NCBI GenBank assembly: GCA_049515175.1
Contig: JBEKUI010000006.1
Span: 1-43,262 of the forward strand
Direction of reading: 5' to 3'
Source of the DNA: JACQNR01 sp049515175
GTDB lineage: Bacteria; Acidobacteriota; Terriglobia; UBA7540
Length of the DNA: 43,262 bases
Part shown: positions 1-8,841 of the stretch, piece after piece
How positions within the stretch are numbered: position 1 is the first letter of the stretch
Layout of the letters: each line of letters opens with the position of its first letter
Position numbers and translations under genes: made by a program
Notes under the pieces: model-generated
The model's database searches: none
What the model was told of the DNA's origin: nothing
Seen by the model: the letters and a program-made list of their open reading frames with translations, nothing else

Positions 1-220
1 AGATCGTCCCCGCCGTCACCGAGCCCTGATACCCGCACGCCCGGCACTCGTCGAGGCGCCGGGCCCGCATGTAGCCGCGGCTGCCCCCTCCGCAGCGCGG
101 ACAAACAAAACCGCGTGGCCAGGGCACCCGCCGCAGGTGTTCCCAGCACTGCTCCTCATCTCCAAAAAGTCGCCGGAATCTCTGGATCGTCATCATTCCC
201 TTGTGTTTAGCCTTCTTCAT
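1..220 (-). CDS. IS1595-family transposase, N-terminal part (cut by window edge)
   Basis: Reading leftward from ATG at 220, the frame stays open to the window edge and gives about 73 residues. It begins MKKAKHKGMMTIQRFRRLFG and contains a zinc-ribbon pair (CPRC about 25 residues before CRAC), followed by GYQGSVTAGTI. A zinc ribbon followed by a S/T-VTAGTI stretch is the N-terminal signature of IS1595-type (ISXO2-like DDE) transposases. The catalytic DDE part would lie outside the window. A second possible start is the MM pair at residues 9-10. The gene reads out of the window, with the element's upstream end facing the S41 protease gene. Confidence 0.8.
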   Translation of the reverse strand, partial: MKKAKHKGMMTIQRFRRLFGDEEQCWEHLRRVPWPRGFVCPRCGGGSRGYMRARRLDECRACGYQGSVTAGTI

Positions 221-277
221 GCCCGCTATTCTATCGCCTTTTCTTCGCCGGAGCAAGCATGATATTCATACCTCGAG
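1..277 (-). mobile_element. IS1595-like insertion sequence, 5' end only
   Basis: This stretch holds the start of the transposase plus 57 bases of leader. The inner limit is set by the repeat: bases 232-277 recur in exact inverted orientation at 43217-43262. The identity stops at the CTCGAG hexamer (272-277); beyond it both sides are merely A/T-rich and do not align well. The true terminal inverted repeat and any target duplication cannot be defined because the other end of the element is not in the window. Confidence 0.7.
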
Positions 278-525
278 TTTTTAGTTTTTCTTCGACCACG
301 CCCTTACCGGCTCCAGGCTTAACCTCGCGTCTTTCGGCTCGTTACCCGTCACCGTTCCTGACTGTGCCCTGCAATCTCTTTCCTGCACCCTCCACTTCAA
401 CTCACCCATGCCCAAGTTAAGAGACTAGACTAGCAATGTTGTCCTCAAAAAGCAAGAGACACTCTGCCCGAGGTGCCATCGCTGCAAAATCGGGAATCCA
501 GGCGTGGGCCGGCACTACAGCTACG

Positions 526-2088
526 CTACCGCTTTGGTGGGGCGGTGGCGAGATTGGGAGGATGAGGTTGGAGGAGGGCGTTGATTTTGGGGAAGAGTTC
601 GATGGCTTGTTTGACTTGGTGGTCGCCACGCGTTTCGATTTCGTCGCCGGAGGCGAGGCCAAACACCAGATTGAAGAGTTCGGTTTTGATTCGGAGCCTC
701 AGTGCTTCCTGGTCCGGCCCCCAGTACTCCTCCGGTGTTCGAACCCGCTGGCGTTCAAGGTAGGACTTGAAGGCATCGAGGGTAGCGGTGTCGGGCTCGA
801 AATCCTCTTTGATCTTGCCGTGCAGGGTTAGATATTCGGAGGCGAAGCCGGTAAACGCGCCACGCTGGTTGAGGAAGTTGAACCAGGGATCCTGCACCAC
901 GCTCTCCAGGGTCACGTCGGGCAGGATTCCGCCGCTCGAGGCGAGTGGACGGCCGTTGTCAGTGTGGAAATTGGGGTTTGTCCCGCGCTTGAGGCTCGAG
1001 TCGGGATCGGCGAGTGCCGTGCCTGGCAGGGGGCGCTGAATGGAGCGTCCCGAGGGAGTGAAGTACTGTGCAGTGGTCAGCGCCAGCCCGGTGCCCTCGC
1101 TGAGCGTTGCCACGGATTCCACCACGCCCTTGCCGAAGCTCGGTTCACCGGTTACCAAGGCCCGATCGTGGTCCTGCAGCGCGGCGACAAAGACCTCCGC
1201 CGCGCTTGCCGTCGTCCCGTTCACCAGCACCACGATCGGCATCTCGAAGTGGGCGGGGGTCTGGAACGTCCGGTAGTCCTTCTCCGGCACGGCGCGGCCG
1301 CGCTGAGTCAGCACCAGCAAGTCCGGTTTGAGAAAGACGCTGGCCAGGCCCGTCGCCGCATCGAGCACGCCGCCGCGATTGTCGCGCAGGTCGAGGAGCA
1401 GGCCTTTAAGACCGCCGCCACCGAGCTTCCCAATCATCTCGGCAACCTCCTGCGGAGTTTTGATGTCGAAGGAGTTGATGTGAAGGTAGGCGATGCCGGG
1501 GACGAGCAGAAAAGACTTGTCCACCGACGGGGTCGGAACTTCCGCCGGGTGCAACTCGAAATCTTCGGAAACAACCCGGCCGGGCCGGATCACTCCCAGC
1601 CGTACCGTCTGCGAGCGCGCTTGTTGCAGGAGATTGATCAGGGATTGCAGATCGAGGCGATCGATGCGCGTGCCGTTCACCGAAACGATCTCGTCGCCGG
1701 GGCCCAGTCCGGCGCGGCGCGAAGGTGAACCTTCGGCGGTCTGCAAGACCAGAATCTTTCCCGGCTGAACGTAAAGCACCGAGCCGAAACCGCGCGACTT
1801 GCCCTGGGTGAATTGTCGCAGTTGCTCGAACTGCTCGGGATCGAAAAAAGATGAAAACGGGTCGAGCGCCGACAGTCCCCCACGCGCCGCGCCGTTGTAA
1901 ATGACCTGCTCTGAATCGAGCGGGTCCATGTAATTCGCTTCCAGGGCGCCGTAAATGCGCGTGAACTTCAGGACCTCCTGGCTAACCTCGTCACTGGGCA
2001 ACTCGCTCTGTGAATGGAGAAGGGAAGCCACGGCCACGATGAGCGTGGCAAGCAGGAGAGTTTGCAAACTGGTGCGGCGAAGCGTCAA
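526..2088 (-). CDS. S41 family C-terminal processing peptidase
   Basis: This is a secreted or periplasmic carboxyl-terminal processing protease (CtpA/Tsp family) of 520 residues. An N-terminal signal-like hydrophobic stretch (residues 9-25) is followed by a PDZ domain (about 95-175) and the S41 core (about 190-400). The catalytic serine is visible in TTASAAE (Ser295) and the lysine in SFGKG (Lys320), with the 25-residue spacing known for Tsp-type Ser-Lys dyads. The start is a TTG; a strong GAGGAGG lies 14 bases upstream, farther than usual, so the start is uncertain. On the same strand a TATACT -10-like hexamer sits at 2119-2114. The gene is divergent from the Gfo/Idh gene. No partner or substrate is evident. 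Confidence 0.9.
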   Translation of the reverse strand: MTLRRTSLQTLLLATLIVAVASLLHSQSELPSDEVSQEVLKFTRIYGALEANYMDPLDSEQVIYNGAARGGLSALDPFSSFFDPEQFEQLRQFTQGKSRGFGSVLYVQPGKILVLQTAEGSPSRRAGLGPGDEIVSVNGTRIDRLDLQSLINLLQQARSQTVRLGVIRPGRVVSEDFELHPAEVPTPSVDKSFLLVPGIAYLHINSFDIKTPQEVAEMIGKLGGGGLKGLLLDLRDNRGGVLDAATGLASVFLKPDLLVLTQRGRAVPEKDYRTFQTPAHFEMPIVVLVNGTTASAAEVFVAALQDHDRALVTGEPSFGKGVVESVATLSEGTGLALTTAQYFTPSGRSIQRPLPGTALADPDSSLKRGTNPNFHTDNGRPLASSGGILPDVTLESVVQDPWFNFLNQRGAFTGFASEYLTLHGKIKEDFEPDTATLDAFKSYLERQRVRTPEEYWGPDQEALRLRIKTELFNLVFGLASGDEIETRGDHQVKQAIELFPKINALLQPHPPNLATAPPKR

Positions 2089-2253
2089 GCGGTTCGTGAA
2101 TTCCTCCTCGAACAGTATAACTTAGATGCAGGACCGCCGTGGGCGCGGCGGACTGTCTGTCATGTTCAGGGTGGCACCGGCATCGCCGTCGTTCATCTCG
2201 GATATGCTAAACTTGTTGTGAAGTGGGATGTCGAACTCATAGGAGCTCTTGCA

Positions 2254-3555
2254 ATGGAGAAAGAGTCAGATGTAACGCGGCGGGAATTCCTAAAGACCGC
2301 GGCGGCTGCGGCTGTAGTGTTGCCGGCGGTTGGAGCACCCTCGCTGATTGCCAGCCCTGGCCCGAGCGACGCCGTCCGTTACGGAATTATCGGCACAGGC
2401 ACTGAGGGCTGCACGCTGTTGAAGTTTCTCACGACGATTCCCGAAGGGCGCTGCCTCGCCACCTGCGACATCTACCCGCCCAACCTCAAGAAGGGCGTGG
2501 AGACGATTGGCGGCAATCCCCAAACCTATGAAGAATACCACCGGCTTCTCGACCGCAAGGACTTGGACGCGGTGGTCATCGCCACGCCACTCTACTTGCA
2601 TGCCCGCATGGTCATCGACGCGCTCAACGCCGGCAAGCACGTCTTTGTCGAGAAGAGCATGTTCTTCAAAGAGGAGGAAGAGAAAACGATCCGCGAGGCC
2701 GCGGCGGCACATCCGCAACAGGTCTTGCAGGTTGGCCTGCAGCGCCGCTCCAGCGTCCTTTACAACGTGGCGATGGAGATGATCCGCAAGGGGGCGCTGG
2801 GCAAGATCATGTTCGTGCGCGCCAACTGGCACCGGAACAATGACTGGCGACGTCCCGTCCCCGACCCGAAATTCGAGCGTTTGCTCAACTGGAGGATGTA
2901 CCGCGAGTACTCGGGCGGCTTGATGGCGGAACTGGCCTCCCACCAGATTGACGTTGCCAACTGGGCGATCGGCGCCGAGCCGACGGCCGTGCTGGGTATG
3001 GGTGGCATCGACTATTGGAAGGACGGCCGTGAGACCTGCGATAACGCGCAAGTGATCTTTGAGTATCCCGGCGGCCAGAAGATGGTCTTCACCTCCATCC
3101 TCTCCAACGCCCACTACGGATTCCATGAAGAGATCATGGGTGACCAGGGGACGCTGGAAATCACCATCGGCAGAGGGATGTACTATCGCGAACAGGTCGC
3201 CAAGGCGAAGCCCGCCGGCGGGAAGGAGAACTGGTGGGCCGGCGCGACGGTCAGCGACGAGGCCGCGCAGAAGGGCGTTCCGATCTTTCCCGAGAAGGTC
3301 CCGAACACGGAAGGTTTTGTGGACCGTGAGATGCGGTTTGCCAAGCGCTGGCTCGCCTCGCTGGGCATCTACGATATCGAAGAGCCGCACGATCCCTGGT
3401 GGAGCGAGATGAACAATTTCATCGCCAGCATTCGGGAGAAGAAAGCAATCGCTGCGCCCCTCGACATCGGGGTAGCGGACGCGCTGGGGGTTATTTACGG
3501 TAACCGCGCCATCGACACGGGCCAGAAGGTTTTCTGGCCAAAGAAGTCGGCCTGA
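2254..3555 (+). CDS. Tat-exported Gfo/Idh/MocA family oxidoreductase
   Basis: An NAD(P)-dependent sugar-type oxidoreductase of 433 residues. It opens with a Tat signal (TRREFLKTAAAAA, residues 8-20), then the Rossmann fold beginning YGIIGTGTEG near residue 43. The EK pair usual in this family appears in VFVEKSMFF, with Ser where Pro is more common. A MocA-type C-terminal domain includes ASHQIDVANW. ATG 2254 is chosen because AGGAG at 2241-2245 is 8 bases upstream; the frame is open further upstream but lacks such support. Exported members of this family usually travel with a bound cofactor, as known for glucose-fructose oxidoreductase. The substrate is unknown. It lies 61 bases before apbE on the same strand. 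Confidence 0.88.
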   Translation: MEKESDVTRREFLKTAAAAAVVLPAVGAPSLIASPGPSDAVRYGIIGTGTEGCTLLKFLTTIPEGRCLATCDIYPPNLKKGVETIGGNPQTYEEYHRLLDRKDLDAVVIATPLYLHARMVIDALNAGKHVFVEKSMFFKEEEEKTIREAAAAHPQQVLQVGLQRRSSVLYNVAMEMIRKGALGKIMFVRANWHRNNDWRRPVPDPKFERLLNWRMYREYSGGLMAELASHQIDVANWAIGAEPTAVLGMGGIDYWKDGRETCDNAQVIFEYPGGQKMVFTSILSNAHYGFHEEIMGDQGTLEITIGRGMYYREQVAKAKPAGGKENWWAGATVSDEAAQKGVPIFPEKVPNTEGFVDREMRFAKRWLASLGIYDIEEPHDPWWSEMNNFIASIREKKAIAAPLDIGVADALGVIYGNRAIDTGQKVFWPKKSA

Positions 3556-3586
3556 GTCCGCTGCGGGTGCGGCCATCAATGAATCA

Positions 3587-3610
3587 TCGGGCGGGGTAGG
3601 GCCCGCCCGA
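3587..3610 (+). promoter_or_regulatory. GC-rich hairpin immediately before the apbE start
   Basis: A perfect 9-bp inverted repeat (TCGGGCGGG at 3587-3595, CCCGCCCGA at 3602-3610) with a 6-base loop GTAGGG ends 6 bases before the apbE ATG. It occupies the place where a Shine-Dalgarno sequence would lie. It could end transcription of the upstream gene, though no T-run follows, stabilise RNA, or block translation. It might also be one copy of a dispersed palindromic repeat. The structure is plain in the sequence; its function is inference. Confidence 0.5.
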
Positions 3611-3616
3611 CCGCTC

Positions 3617-4690
3617 ATGCGTTTCCTCTTCCGATCCCTTCTCCTCTCGTTCCTTCTCTCCGCCAGCCTGCGCGGGGCGTGGGGCGAAGAACCTCCTATT
3701 CGCTTTGAAGCCTCGCACGACGCCATGGGGACGCAGTTCACCATCGTGGCGTATGGCACGGACGCGCGCTTCCTCGCCCAGGTGGCAAACGAGGCGTTTG
3801 AGGAGATCGACAGCCTCGACGCTCAGATGAGCAACTACAAGCCCGAGAGCGAGCTTTCGAGGATCAACCGCGACGCCGCTCATGAGGCGGTGTTAGTCGA
3901 GCCCAGGCTTTTCCAATTAATTGCGGATTCTATCCGCGGCAGCGAAGAGACGGGAGGCGCCTTCGATATCACCGTGGGGCCGCTGATGAAGGCCTGGGGA
4001 TTTTTCCGCGGGCAGGGCAGGGTTCCCACGGCACAAGAACTCTCACGAGTGATGAAGCACGTCGGCTATCATCATGTCCAGCTTGATCCCGAGAAGCGTA
4101 CAATTCGCTTCGACGTTGCCGGTCTCGAGCTTGACCTGGGAGGAGTTGCCAAGGGCTACGCTGTCGATCGCGCCGTGGACATCCTGCGCGCCAACGGCGT
4201 GACGATCGCGCTGGTCTCGAGCGGCACCAGCAGCATCTACGCCCTGGGAGCGCCGCCGGGCGAGCGCGCCTGGCGCGTCACTTTGCGAGATCCGTTCCAT
4301 GCCGACAAGGCGGGCGATGTTGCCTATCTCAAGAACTACTCCTTTTCGGCCTCCGGCAATTACGAAACATTCTTCACGCTAGGGGGCAAGACCTATTCGC
4401 ACATCATGGACCCGCGCACGGGCCGGCCAGTGGAAAACATGCTCTCGACCGCCGTGCTGGCGCCCCGCGGTGTGGACAGCGATATGCTCTCGAAGTTCTA
4501 CGTCCTTGGCGTGGAAGGCAGCCGCAAGGTCCTCGCTCGCCATCCGCGACTGGTTGTGATTTTCTATCGATCTGCAGGGTCGAAGCAGGAGTATGAGCGC
4601 GTTGTTCTCCGCTCGCCCTCCTTTGATCTGCCTTCTGGCTCGCTGGCCGAAGTGGCCGGAACAAATTCGCGCCCCCCTCGTTCGGAGTAG
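3617..4690 (+). CDS. ApbE-like FAD:protein FMN transferase
   Basis: This 357-residue ApbE family enzyme would attach FMN covalently to threonine of exported flavoproteins, using FAD, in the periplasm. The N-terminus has a signal peptide (residues 1-23, ending RGAWG) but no lipobox cysteine, so it is probably soluble rather than a lipoprotein. Family motifs visible are AMGTQFTI near the start of the mature protein, DLGGVAKGYAVDRAV (flavin and Mg binding) and HIMDPRTGRPV. The C-terminal SDMLSKFYVLGVEG corresponds to the D-x3-T/S metal-binding region. No recognisable flavoprotein target (NqrC/RnfG-like) is in the window. A strong hairpin sits in place of the ribosome binding site. Confidence 0.9.
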   Translation: MRFLFRSLLLSFLLSASLRGAWGEEPPIRFEASHDAMGTQFTIVAYGTDARFLAQVANEAFEEIDSLDAQMSNYKPESELSRINRDAAHEAVLVEPRLFQLIADSIRGSEETGGAFDITVGPLMKAWGFFRGQGRVPTAQELSRVMKHVGYHHVQLDPEKRTIRFDVAGLELDLGGVAKGYAVDRAVDILRANGVTIALVSSGTSSIYALGAPPGERAWRVTLRDPFHADKAGDVAYLKNYSFSASGNYETFFTLGGKTYSHIMDPRTGRPVENMLSTAVLAPRGVDSDMLSKFYVLGVEGSRKVLARHPRLVVIFYRSAGSKQEYERVVLRSPSFDLPSGSLAEVAGTNSRPPRSE

Positions 4691-4717
4691 GCCTGCCCCA
4701 TCGCGGCGTATGAAAAT

Positions 4718-4815
4718 GTGCTGTAAATGGAAAAGTGCTGAATTCTGCCCGCCTCTGTATTAATGTATCGTGCTGTAAAGCTTGCAAAGTGTTTGCATGA
4801 GTTTGCAGGCGGAGG
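4718..4815 (+). promoter_or_regulatory. lacI-type gene upstream region: candidate auto-operator and RBS
   Basis: Immediately before the LacI gene lies the palindrome TGCAAA-GTG-TTTGCA (4783-4797). GTTTGCA occurs at 4791-4797 and again at 4801-4807, exactly one helical turn apart. Further upstream the 10-mer GTGCTGTAAA is directly repeated at 4718-4727 and 4770-4779, 52 bases apart. A GGAGG Shine-Dalgarno is at 4811-4815, 9 bases before ATG 4825. LacI family genes commonly bind palindromes near their own promoters, so this is a reasonable operator candidate, but no binding data exist here. Confidence 0.4.
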
Positions 4816-4824
4816 CAGCAGGCC

Positions 4825-5829
4825 ATGAGACTCGATGACGTCGCCCGGCGTGCCAAGGTTTCGATCGCTACCGTCTCGCGCGTGGTGAACGATGTGGGTT
4901 CGGTGAGGAGTGAGACGCGGGCCCGGGTTTTGAAGGCCATTCAGGAGTTGAAGTACCGCCCTAACATTCACGCCCGGACGCTGGCCGGCGGCAAGAGCCG
5001 GACGGTGGGAATGGTGGTTTCCAATCTTGCCAATCCCTTCTTCCTGGACATCTTTCGAGCTTTGGAGGATGAGGCCCATCGCCGCGGCTACGACGTTCTG
5101 GTGGCCAATACGGACTACAACCCGCGCCAACTGGCGACGAGCATCCAAATGATGCTGGGCCGGCGGCTGGCAGGCCTGGCGGTGATTGTTTCGGAAATGG
5201 ACACGCCGCTGCTGGATGAATTGATGGGCAGCAGCGTTCCTATTGTTCTCTATGACGTTGGAATTCCCGGCCGGAATGTCAGCAACATCAAGGTGCGGTA
5301 CGGGAAGAGCATCCACAAGGTCGTGGATTATCTGCACTCTATCGGGCACCGGCGGATGGCCTTTGTCGGGCACCACACGGAGCTCGATCCCCTGCAGGAA
5401 CGCAAGAGGGCTTTCCTTGACACCATGAAGCGCTACGCCGGAGAGGTCGAGCACAGCATCGCCACGGATCGCGATGGGCCGCTCGGCGGCCAGCAAGCCA
5501 CCCGGCAGTTGCTCGCTTCGGGTTTCCATCCCACCGCCATCATCTGTGTCAACGATTTCATGGCACTGGGAGTCTTGAAGGAGTTGCGCGAGCAGGGGTT
5601 TTCGGTACCGAAAGACGTTTCCGTGACGGGCTACGATAACATCAGCCTGTCCGAGTTTGCCTGTCCGCCGCTCACCACCGTCAATATCCCGCGCGAAACG
5701 ATTGGACGGCTTGCCTTTACCGCTCTGGTTCCCGAACAGAATCAGGAGGCGGAAGTCAGGGGCCGCGAATTCTTGATCGACCCCGAACTCGTGATTCGCG
5801 AATCCACCGGGCCCGCACCCAAACGCTGA
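4825..5829 (+). CDS. LacI family transcriptional regulator
   Basis: A 334-residue repressor with the usual LacI plan. The helix-turn-helix and hinge occupy residues 1-60 (MRLDDVARRAKVSIATVSRV, then YRPNIHARTL). A periplasmic-binding-protein-like sensor domain follows from GMVVSNLANPFF near residue 62 to the end, including TAIICVNDFMALGVL and VSVTGYDN. It probably senses a sugar or nucleoside-like ligand. The targets cannot be read from the context: the downstream gene is convergent cimA and the upstream gene is apbE, neither a sugar operon. The start is supported by GGAGG 9 bases upstream, and palindromic half-sites upstream suggest autoregulation. Confidence 0.92.
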   Translation: MRLDDVARRAKVSIATVSRVVNDVGSVRSETRARVLKAIQELKYRPNIHARTLAGGKSRTVGMVVSNLANPFFLDIFRALEDEAHRRGYDVLVANTDYNPRQLATSIQMMLGRRLAGLAVIVSEMDTPLLDELMGSSVPIVLYDVGIPGRNVSNIKVRYGKSIHKVVDYLHSIGHRRMAFVGHHTELDPLQERKRAFLDTMKRYAGEVEHSIATDRDGPLGGQQATRQLLASGFHPTAIICVNDFMALGVLKELREQGFSVPKDVSVTGYDNISLSEFACPPLTTVNIPRETIGRLAFTALVPEQNQEAEVRGREFLIDPELVIRESTGPAPKR

Positions 5830-5879
5830 TCTGAACCTTTGTTGCCTTGCTGAATGTGGAGCGGGGTGCGGCAAGGGCC

Positions 5880-7481
5880 CTACCGCGCGGTGGGCGATTT
5901 GGAGGACTGGCTTTTGTAGCCGTATTCCTTCTTGAGCTTGTAGGTGATGCTGTCGACGAGGGCGCGCCAGCTCGCCTCGATGAGGTTTTCGGAAACGCCC
6001 ACCGTGCCCCAGGTTTCATGCCCGTCGCTGGTTTCGATCAGCACACGGACCTTGGCGTCGGTGGCGCGTTCGGCGTCGAGAACACGCACTTTGTAGTCGG
6101 TCAGATGAATGTCGCGGATGCAGGGGAAAAAGGTGGTCAGTGATTTGCGCAGCGCCCTGTCGAGAGCGCTCACCGGGCCGACGCCTTCCGCCGCGGTGTG
6201 TTCCTCGATGCCATCCACACGCAGCTTGATGACGGCTTCGGAGGAGGTTTCCTTGGAGCCCTTCTTCTCGGTAATGACGCGAAAGCCGTCGAGCTCGAAA
6301 AATTCCGGCAGGTGATGCACGAGCCGGTCGAAGAGGATTTCAAAAGACCCCTCGGCGCCCTCGAACTGATAGCCGTCGTGCTCCAATTCTTTCAGCTTCT
6401 CGACCACGACCTTGGCGTGCGGCGAATCCTTGTCGATGGTCAGACCCAGCTCCTCCGCCTTGTAGAGGACGTTGCTCTTTCCGGAAAGCTCGGAAATTAA
6501 CACGCGGCGCTCGTTGCCCACCAGGGCGGGATCGATGTGCTCGTACGCCGCCGACTCCTTCATTACCGCGCTTACATGAATGCCTCCCTTGTGGGCAAAC
6601 GCGCTCTTGCCGACGAAGGCAAGGTCCGAGCGCGGATTCAGGTTGGCGAGTTCGCTGACGTAGTGCGAGACTTCCGTCAGGTGCTTCAGCTTCTCTTTGC
6701 CAATCGACCTCATACCCAGCTTCAACTCGATATTGGGGATCACAGAGCAAAGATTGGCGTTGCCGGTCCTCTCGCCGTAGCCGTTGATCGTCCCTTGGAC
6801 GTGCACCGCGCCGAGTTCGACAGCGGCAATGGCATTCGCCACTGCCATCTCACAATCGTTGTGGGTGTGAATGCCAAGCGGCACCTTAACCCGTTCGGAA
6901 GCGCGGCGGAACCGCTCGCGGAGGTCGGAGGTCAGCGTGCCGCCATTCGTGTCGCAAAGGACGATAGTGTCGGCGCCCGCTTCCTCCGCGGCTTGGAGCG
7001 TGGCCAGAGCGTATTCGGAATCAGCCTTGAACCCGTCAAAGAAATGTTCGGCGTCGTAAATGACTTCCTTGCCCTTCGATTTCAGGTATTCCACCGACTC
7101 GCGGATGAGCTTGAGATTTTCTTCGAGTGAAATTCCCAGCGCCACCTTGACGTGCAGGTCCCAGGTCTTGCCAAATATAGTGACCACGGGCGTCCCGGCT
7201 TCGATAAGGGCGTGAATGTTGCGGTCATGCGAGATGCTGTTGCGGGGATGGCGCGTGCTCCCGAAGGCCGCAAGCTTGGCGTGCTTCAGCTTCAGTTCCT
7301 GGGCACGCTGAAAAAAAGCAACGTCCTTGTTGTTCGATCCCGGCCAGCCGCCCTCGACGTAGTCGATGCCAAACTCGTCGAGCTTGCGGGCGACAAGGAG
7401 TTTGTCCTCGACCGAAAACGAAACGTTTTCACCTTGCGAGCCGTCGCGGAGCGTCGTGTCGTAAATGAGTATTCTTTTCAT
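5880..7481 (-). CDS. cimA: citramalate synthase
   Basis: This 533-residue DRE-TIM metallolyase condenses pyruvate with acetyl-CoA to (R)-citramalate, the first step of the threonine-independent route to isoleucine. The N-terminal catalytic barrel shows YDTTLRDGSQGENVSFS, GIHTHNDCEMAVANA (metal-binding histidines) and GTINGYGERTGNANL. The C-terminal third (from about residue 395) is a LeuA-type allosteric domain, consistent with isoleucine feedback. The length and the GSNNKD and FGKTWDLH motifs fit the CimA branch rather than LeuA (isopropylmalate synthase). AGGA lies 3 bases before ATG 7481. Its neighbours are convergent lacI and a membrane acyltransferase on the same strand, with no other branched-chain gene nearby. 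Confidence 0.9.
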   Translation of the reverse strand: MKRILIYDTTLRDGSQGENVSFSVEDKLLVARKLDEFGIDYVEGGWPGSNNKDVAFFQRAQELKLKHAKLAAFGSTRHPRNSISHDRNIHALIEAGTPVVTIFGKTWDLHVKVALGISLEENLKLIRESVEYLKSKGKEVIYDAEHFFDGFKADSEYALATLQAAEEAGADTIVLCDTNGGTLTSDLRERFRRASERVKVPLGIHTHNDCEMAVANAIAAVELGAVHVQGTINGYGERTGNANLCSVIPNIELKLGMRSIGKEKLKHLTEVSHYVSELANLNPRSDLAFVGKSAFAHKGGIHVSAVMKESAAYEHIDPALVGNERRVLISELSGKSNVLYKAEELGLTIDKDSPHAKVVVEKLKELEHDGYQFEGAEGSFEILFDRLVHHLPEFFELDGFRVITEKKGSKETSSEAVIKLRVDGIEEHTAAEGVGPVSALDRALRKSLTTFFPCIRDIHLTDYKVRVLDAERATDAKVRVLIETSDGHETWGTVGVSENLIEASWRALVDSITYKLKKEYGYKSQSSKSPTAR

Positions 7482-7605
7482 GGTCCTACGGTGAAAAGTG
7501 GATTCCCCCTGCCCCTCAGAATCGCCGACCGCGCGGGAAATGTCAATGTTTATGCGGCGACGAGTGGAGTCCCGATGTCATACGAAAAACCGCCGGTAGC
7601 AAGCG

Positions 7606-8739
7606 TCAGACTTTGACGAAGGTCTTCTTGCGGTACAGCCAGTACAGGATCAACCACGCCGAGCCGAACGCCGCGGTGGATTCAACCAGCAGATCCCATC
7701 GCCCCAGGCGCGGAAGGAGGCTGCCCACGAAGATGTTGCCGATGTGGCGAAAGTCGAAAAGCATCATGGCCATATACGCCACGATGGAATTCATGCCAAT
7801 CACCATGAAACCGAACGCCCAGCGTTGGTACCGCAACACATCGACAATGAGATAGAAGATGGCCAGAAGGACGAAACTCAAGCCCCCGGCGACGAGAACG
7901 TACGAACTCGTCCACAAGAGCTTGATGATGGGAAGCGAGAGACTCCAGACGAGACCCAGAGCCAGACACGCGACGCCCGCCCCCGCCAGCATCAAAATGT
8001 GCTCTTTTGCCGGACGGGTCGACATCAGCACTTGCCCTGCCAGCACCCCCAGCAGAACCGATGAAGCAAAGCCCAGATAACTCAGGAACCACGTGTTCTC
8101 GCCGTAGTGAAGGCGGCCCAAAACGAGTTGGTCCACGTAGGTTGCCACATTGCCCTGCGGTGTGAGTACACCGGCCCCCACGCCCGGCACCGGCACCAGC
8201 ATGAGGATGGCCCAGTAAAGGAGCAGAAATCCCGCTATCACGGCGAGATGCCGTGACGGCTTGACTTTCAGGATCACAATCGTGGCAATCAAGTAGCCCG
8301 CGGCAATCCCATGCAGCACGCTGTAACAAGGGCGGAATTTCGAAAGATCAAAAGCCAACAGGTTTCCTTGCGCGATCATCCCGAGCACGAAGAGGATGAG
8401 GGCGCGCTTTACAGCATGGAGGATCATGCTGCGGTCGGTCGCGCCCTGCGAACGCCGCTTGGCCAGCGAAAAGGGCATGGCGGCGCCCATGATGAACATG
8501 AAAAGCGGCCAGATCACGTCGTAGAAATGCAGGCCTTCCCATCTGACGTGCTCAAGCTGCTCGAGCAGCTTGCCCGCGATGGGGCGATCGGTCAGTTTAC
8601 CCAGCCCCCGGAAAATGTGCTCCCCTCCGATGATCCAGAACATATCGAAGCCGCGCAGGACATCGAGCGACATCAAGCGCTCGGATTTTGTGCCTTTCAT
8701 CGAGTGATTGTTGGTGCGCTCTGTTTGGGCGGCATTCAT
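7606..8739 (-). CDS. DUF5009 / heparan-alpha-glucosaminide N-acetyltransferase-like membrane protein
   Basis: A 377-residue polytopic inner-membrane protein with about ten hydrophobic segments. It contains the opening motif SLDVLRGFDMFWIIGGEHIF (here near residues 24-43), typical of the HGSNAT/DUF5009 group. In that group a conserved region moves an acyl group from cytoplasmic acyl-CoA to a sugar on the outer face. Other landmarks are FMFIMGAAMPFSLAKR and VIGMNSIVAYM, and it ends YRKKTFVKV. A second member is at 31051-32223 and ends in the similar KHGIFVKV. The glycan substrate is unknown. An alternative start is the Met at residue 14. Confidence 0.85.
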   Translation of the reverse strand: MNAAQTERTNNHSMKGTKSERLMSLDVLRGFDMFWIIGGEHIFRGLGKLTDRPIAGKLLEQLEHVRWEGLHFYDVIWPLFMFIMGAAMPFSLAKRRSQGATDRSMILHAVKRALILFVLGMIAQGNLLAFDLSKFRPCYSVLHGIAAGYLIATIVILKVKPSRHLAVIAGFLLLYWAILMLVPVPGVGAGVLTPQGNVATYVDQLVLGRLHYGENTWFLSYLGFASSVLLGVLAGQVLMSTRPAKEHILMLAGAGVACLALGLVWSLSLPIIKLLWTSSYVLVAGGLSFVLLAIFYLIVDVLRYQRWAFGFMVIGMNSIVAYMAMMLFDFRHIGNIFVGSLLPRLGRWDLLVESTAAFGSAWLILYWLYRKKTFVKV

Positions 8740-8841
8740 GGCGCTCTGCTCGCTCTCCTCTGGAAATACCCTCGCCGCAGACGTGGCGGGGATTATACGC
8801 TAGAGCGGTACCTGGTGTGAGGAAAGAACTGGATCCGTCGC

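Noticed and set aside
417..525. Part of a dispersed coding repeat (VVPAHAWIPDF in the minus frame)
   Set aside because: It resembles translations of known intergenic repeats, but there is only one copy in the window and no repeat structure, so it cannot be supported.
436..1768. Several long open frames on the plus strand (up to 254 codons)
   Set aside because: They are antisense shadows of the S41 protease gene, which has a full set of catalytic motifs; high GC keeps the other frames open.
2290..3759. A 489-codon minus-strand frame
   Set aside because: It lies antisense to the Gfo/Idh gene and the apbE start, both with clear motifs. Its translation has no recognisable domain.
4564..5874. 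A 436-codon minus-strand frame
   Set aside because: It is antisense to the LacI gene, which has a complete helix-turn-helix and sensor domain.
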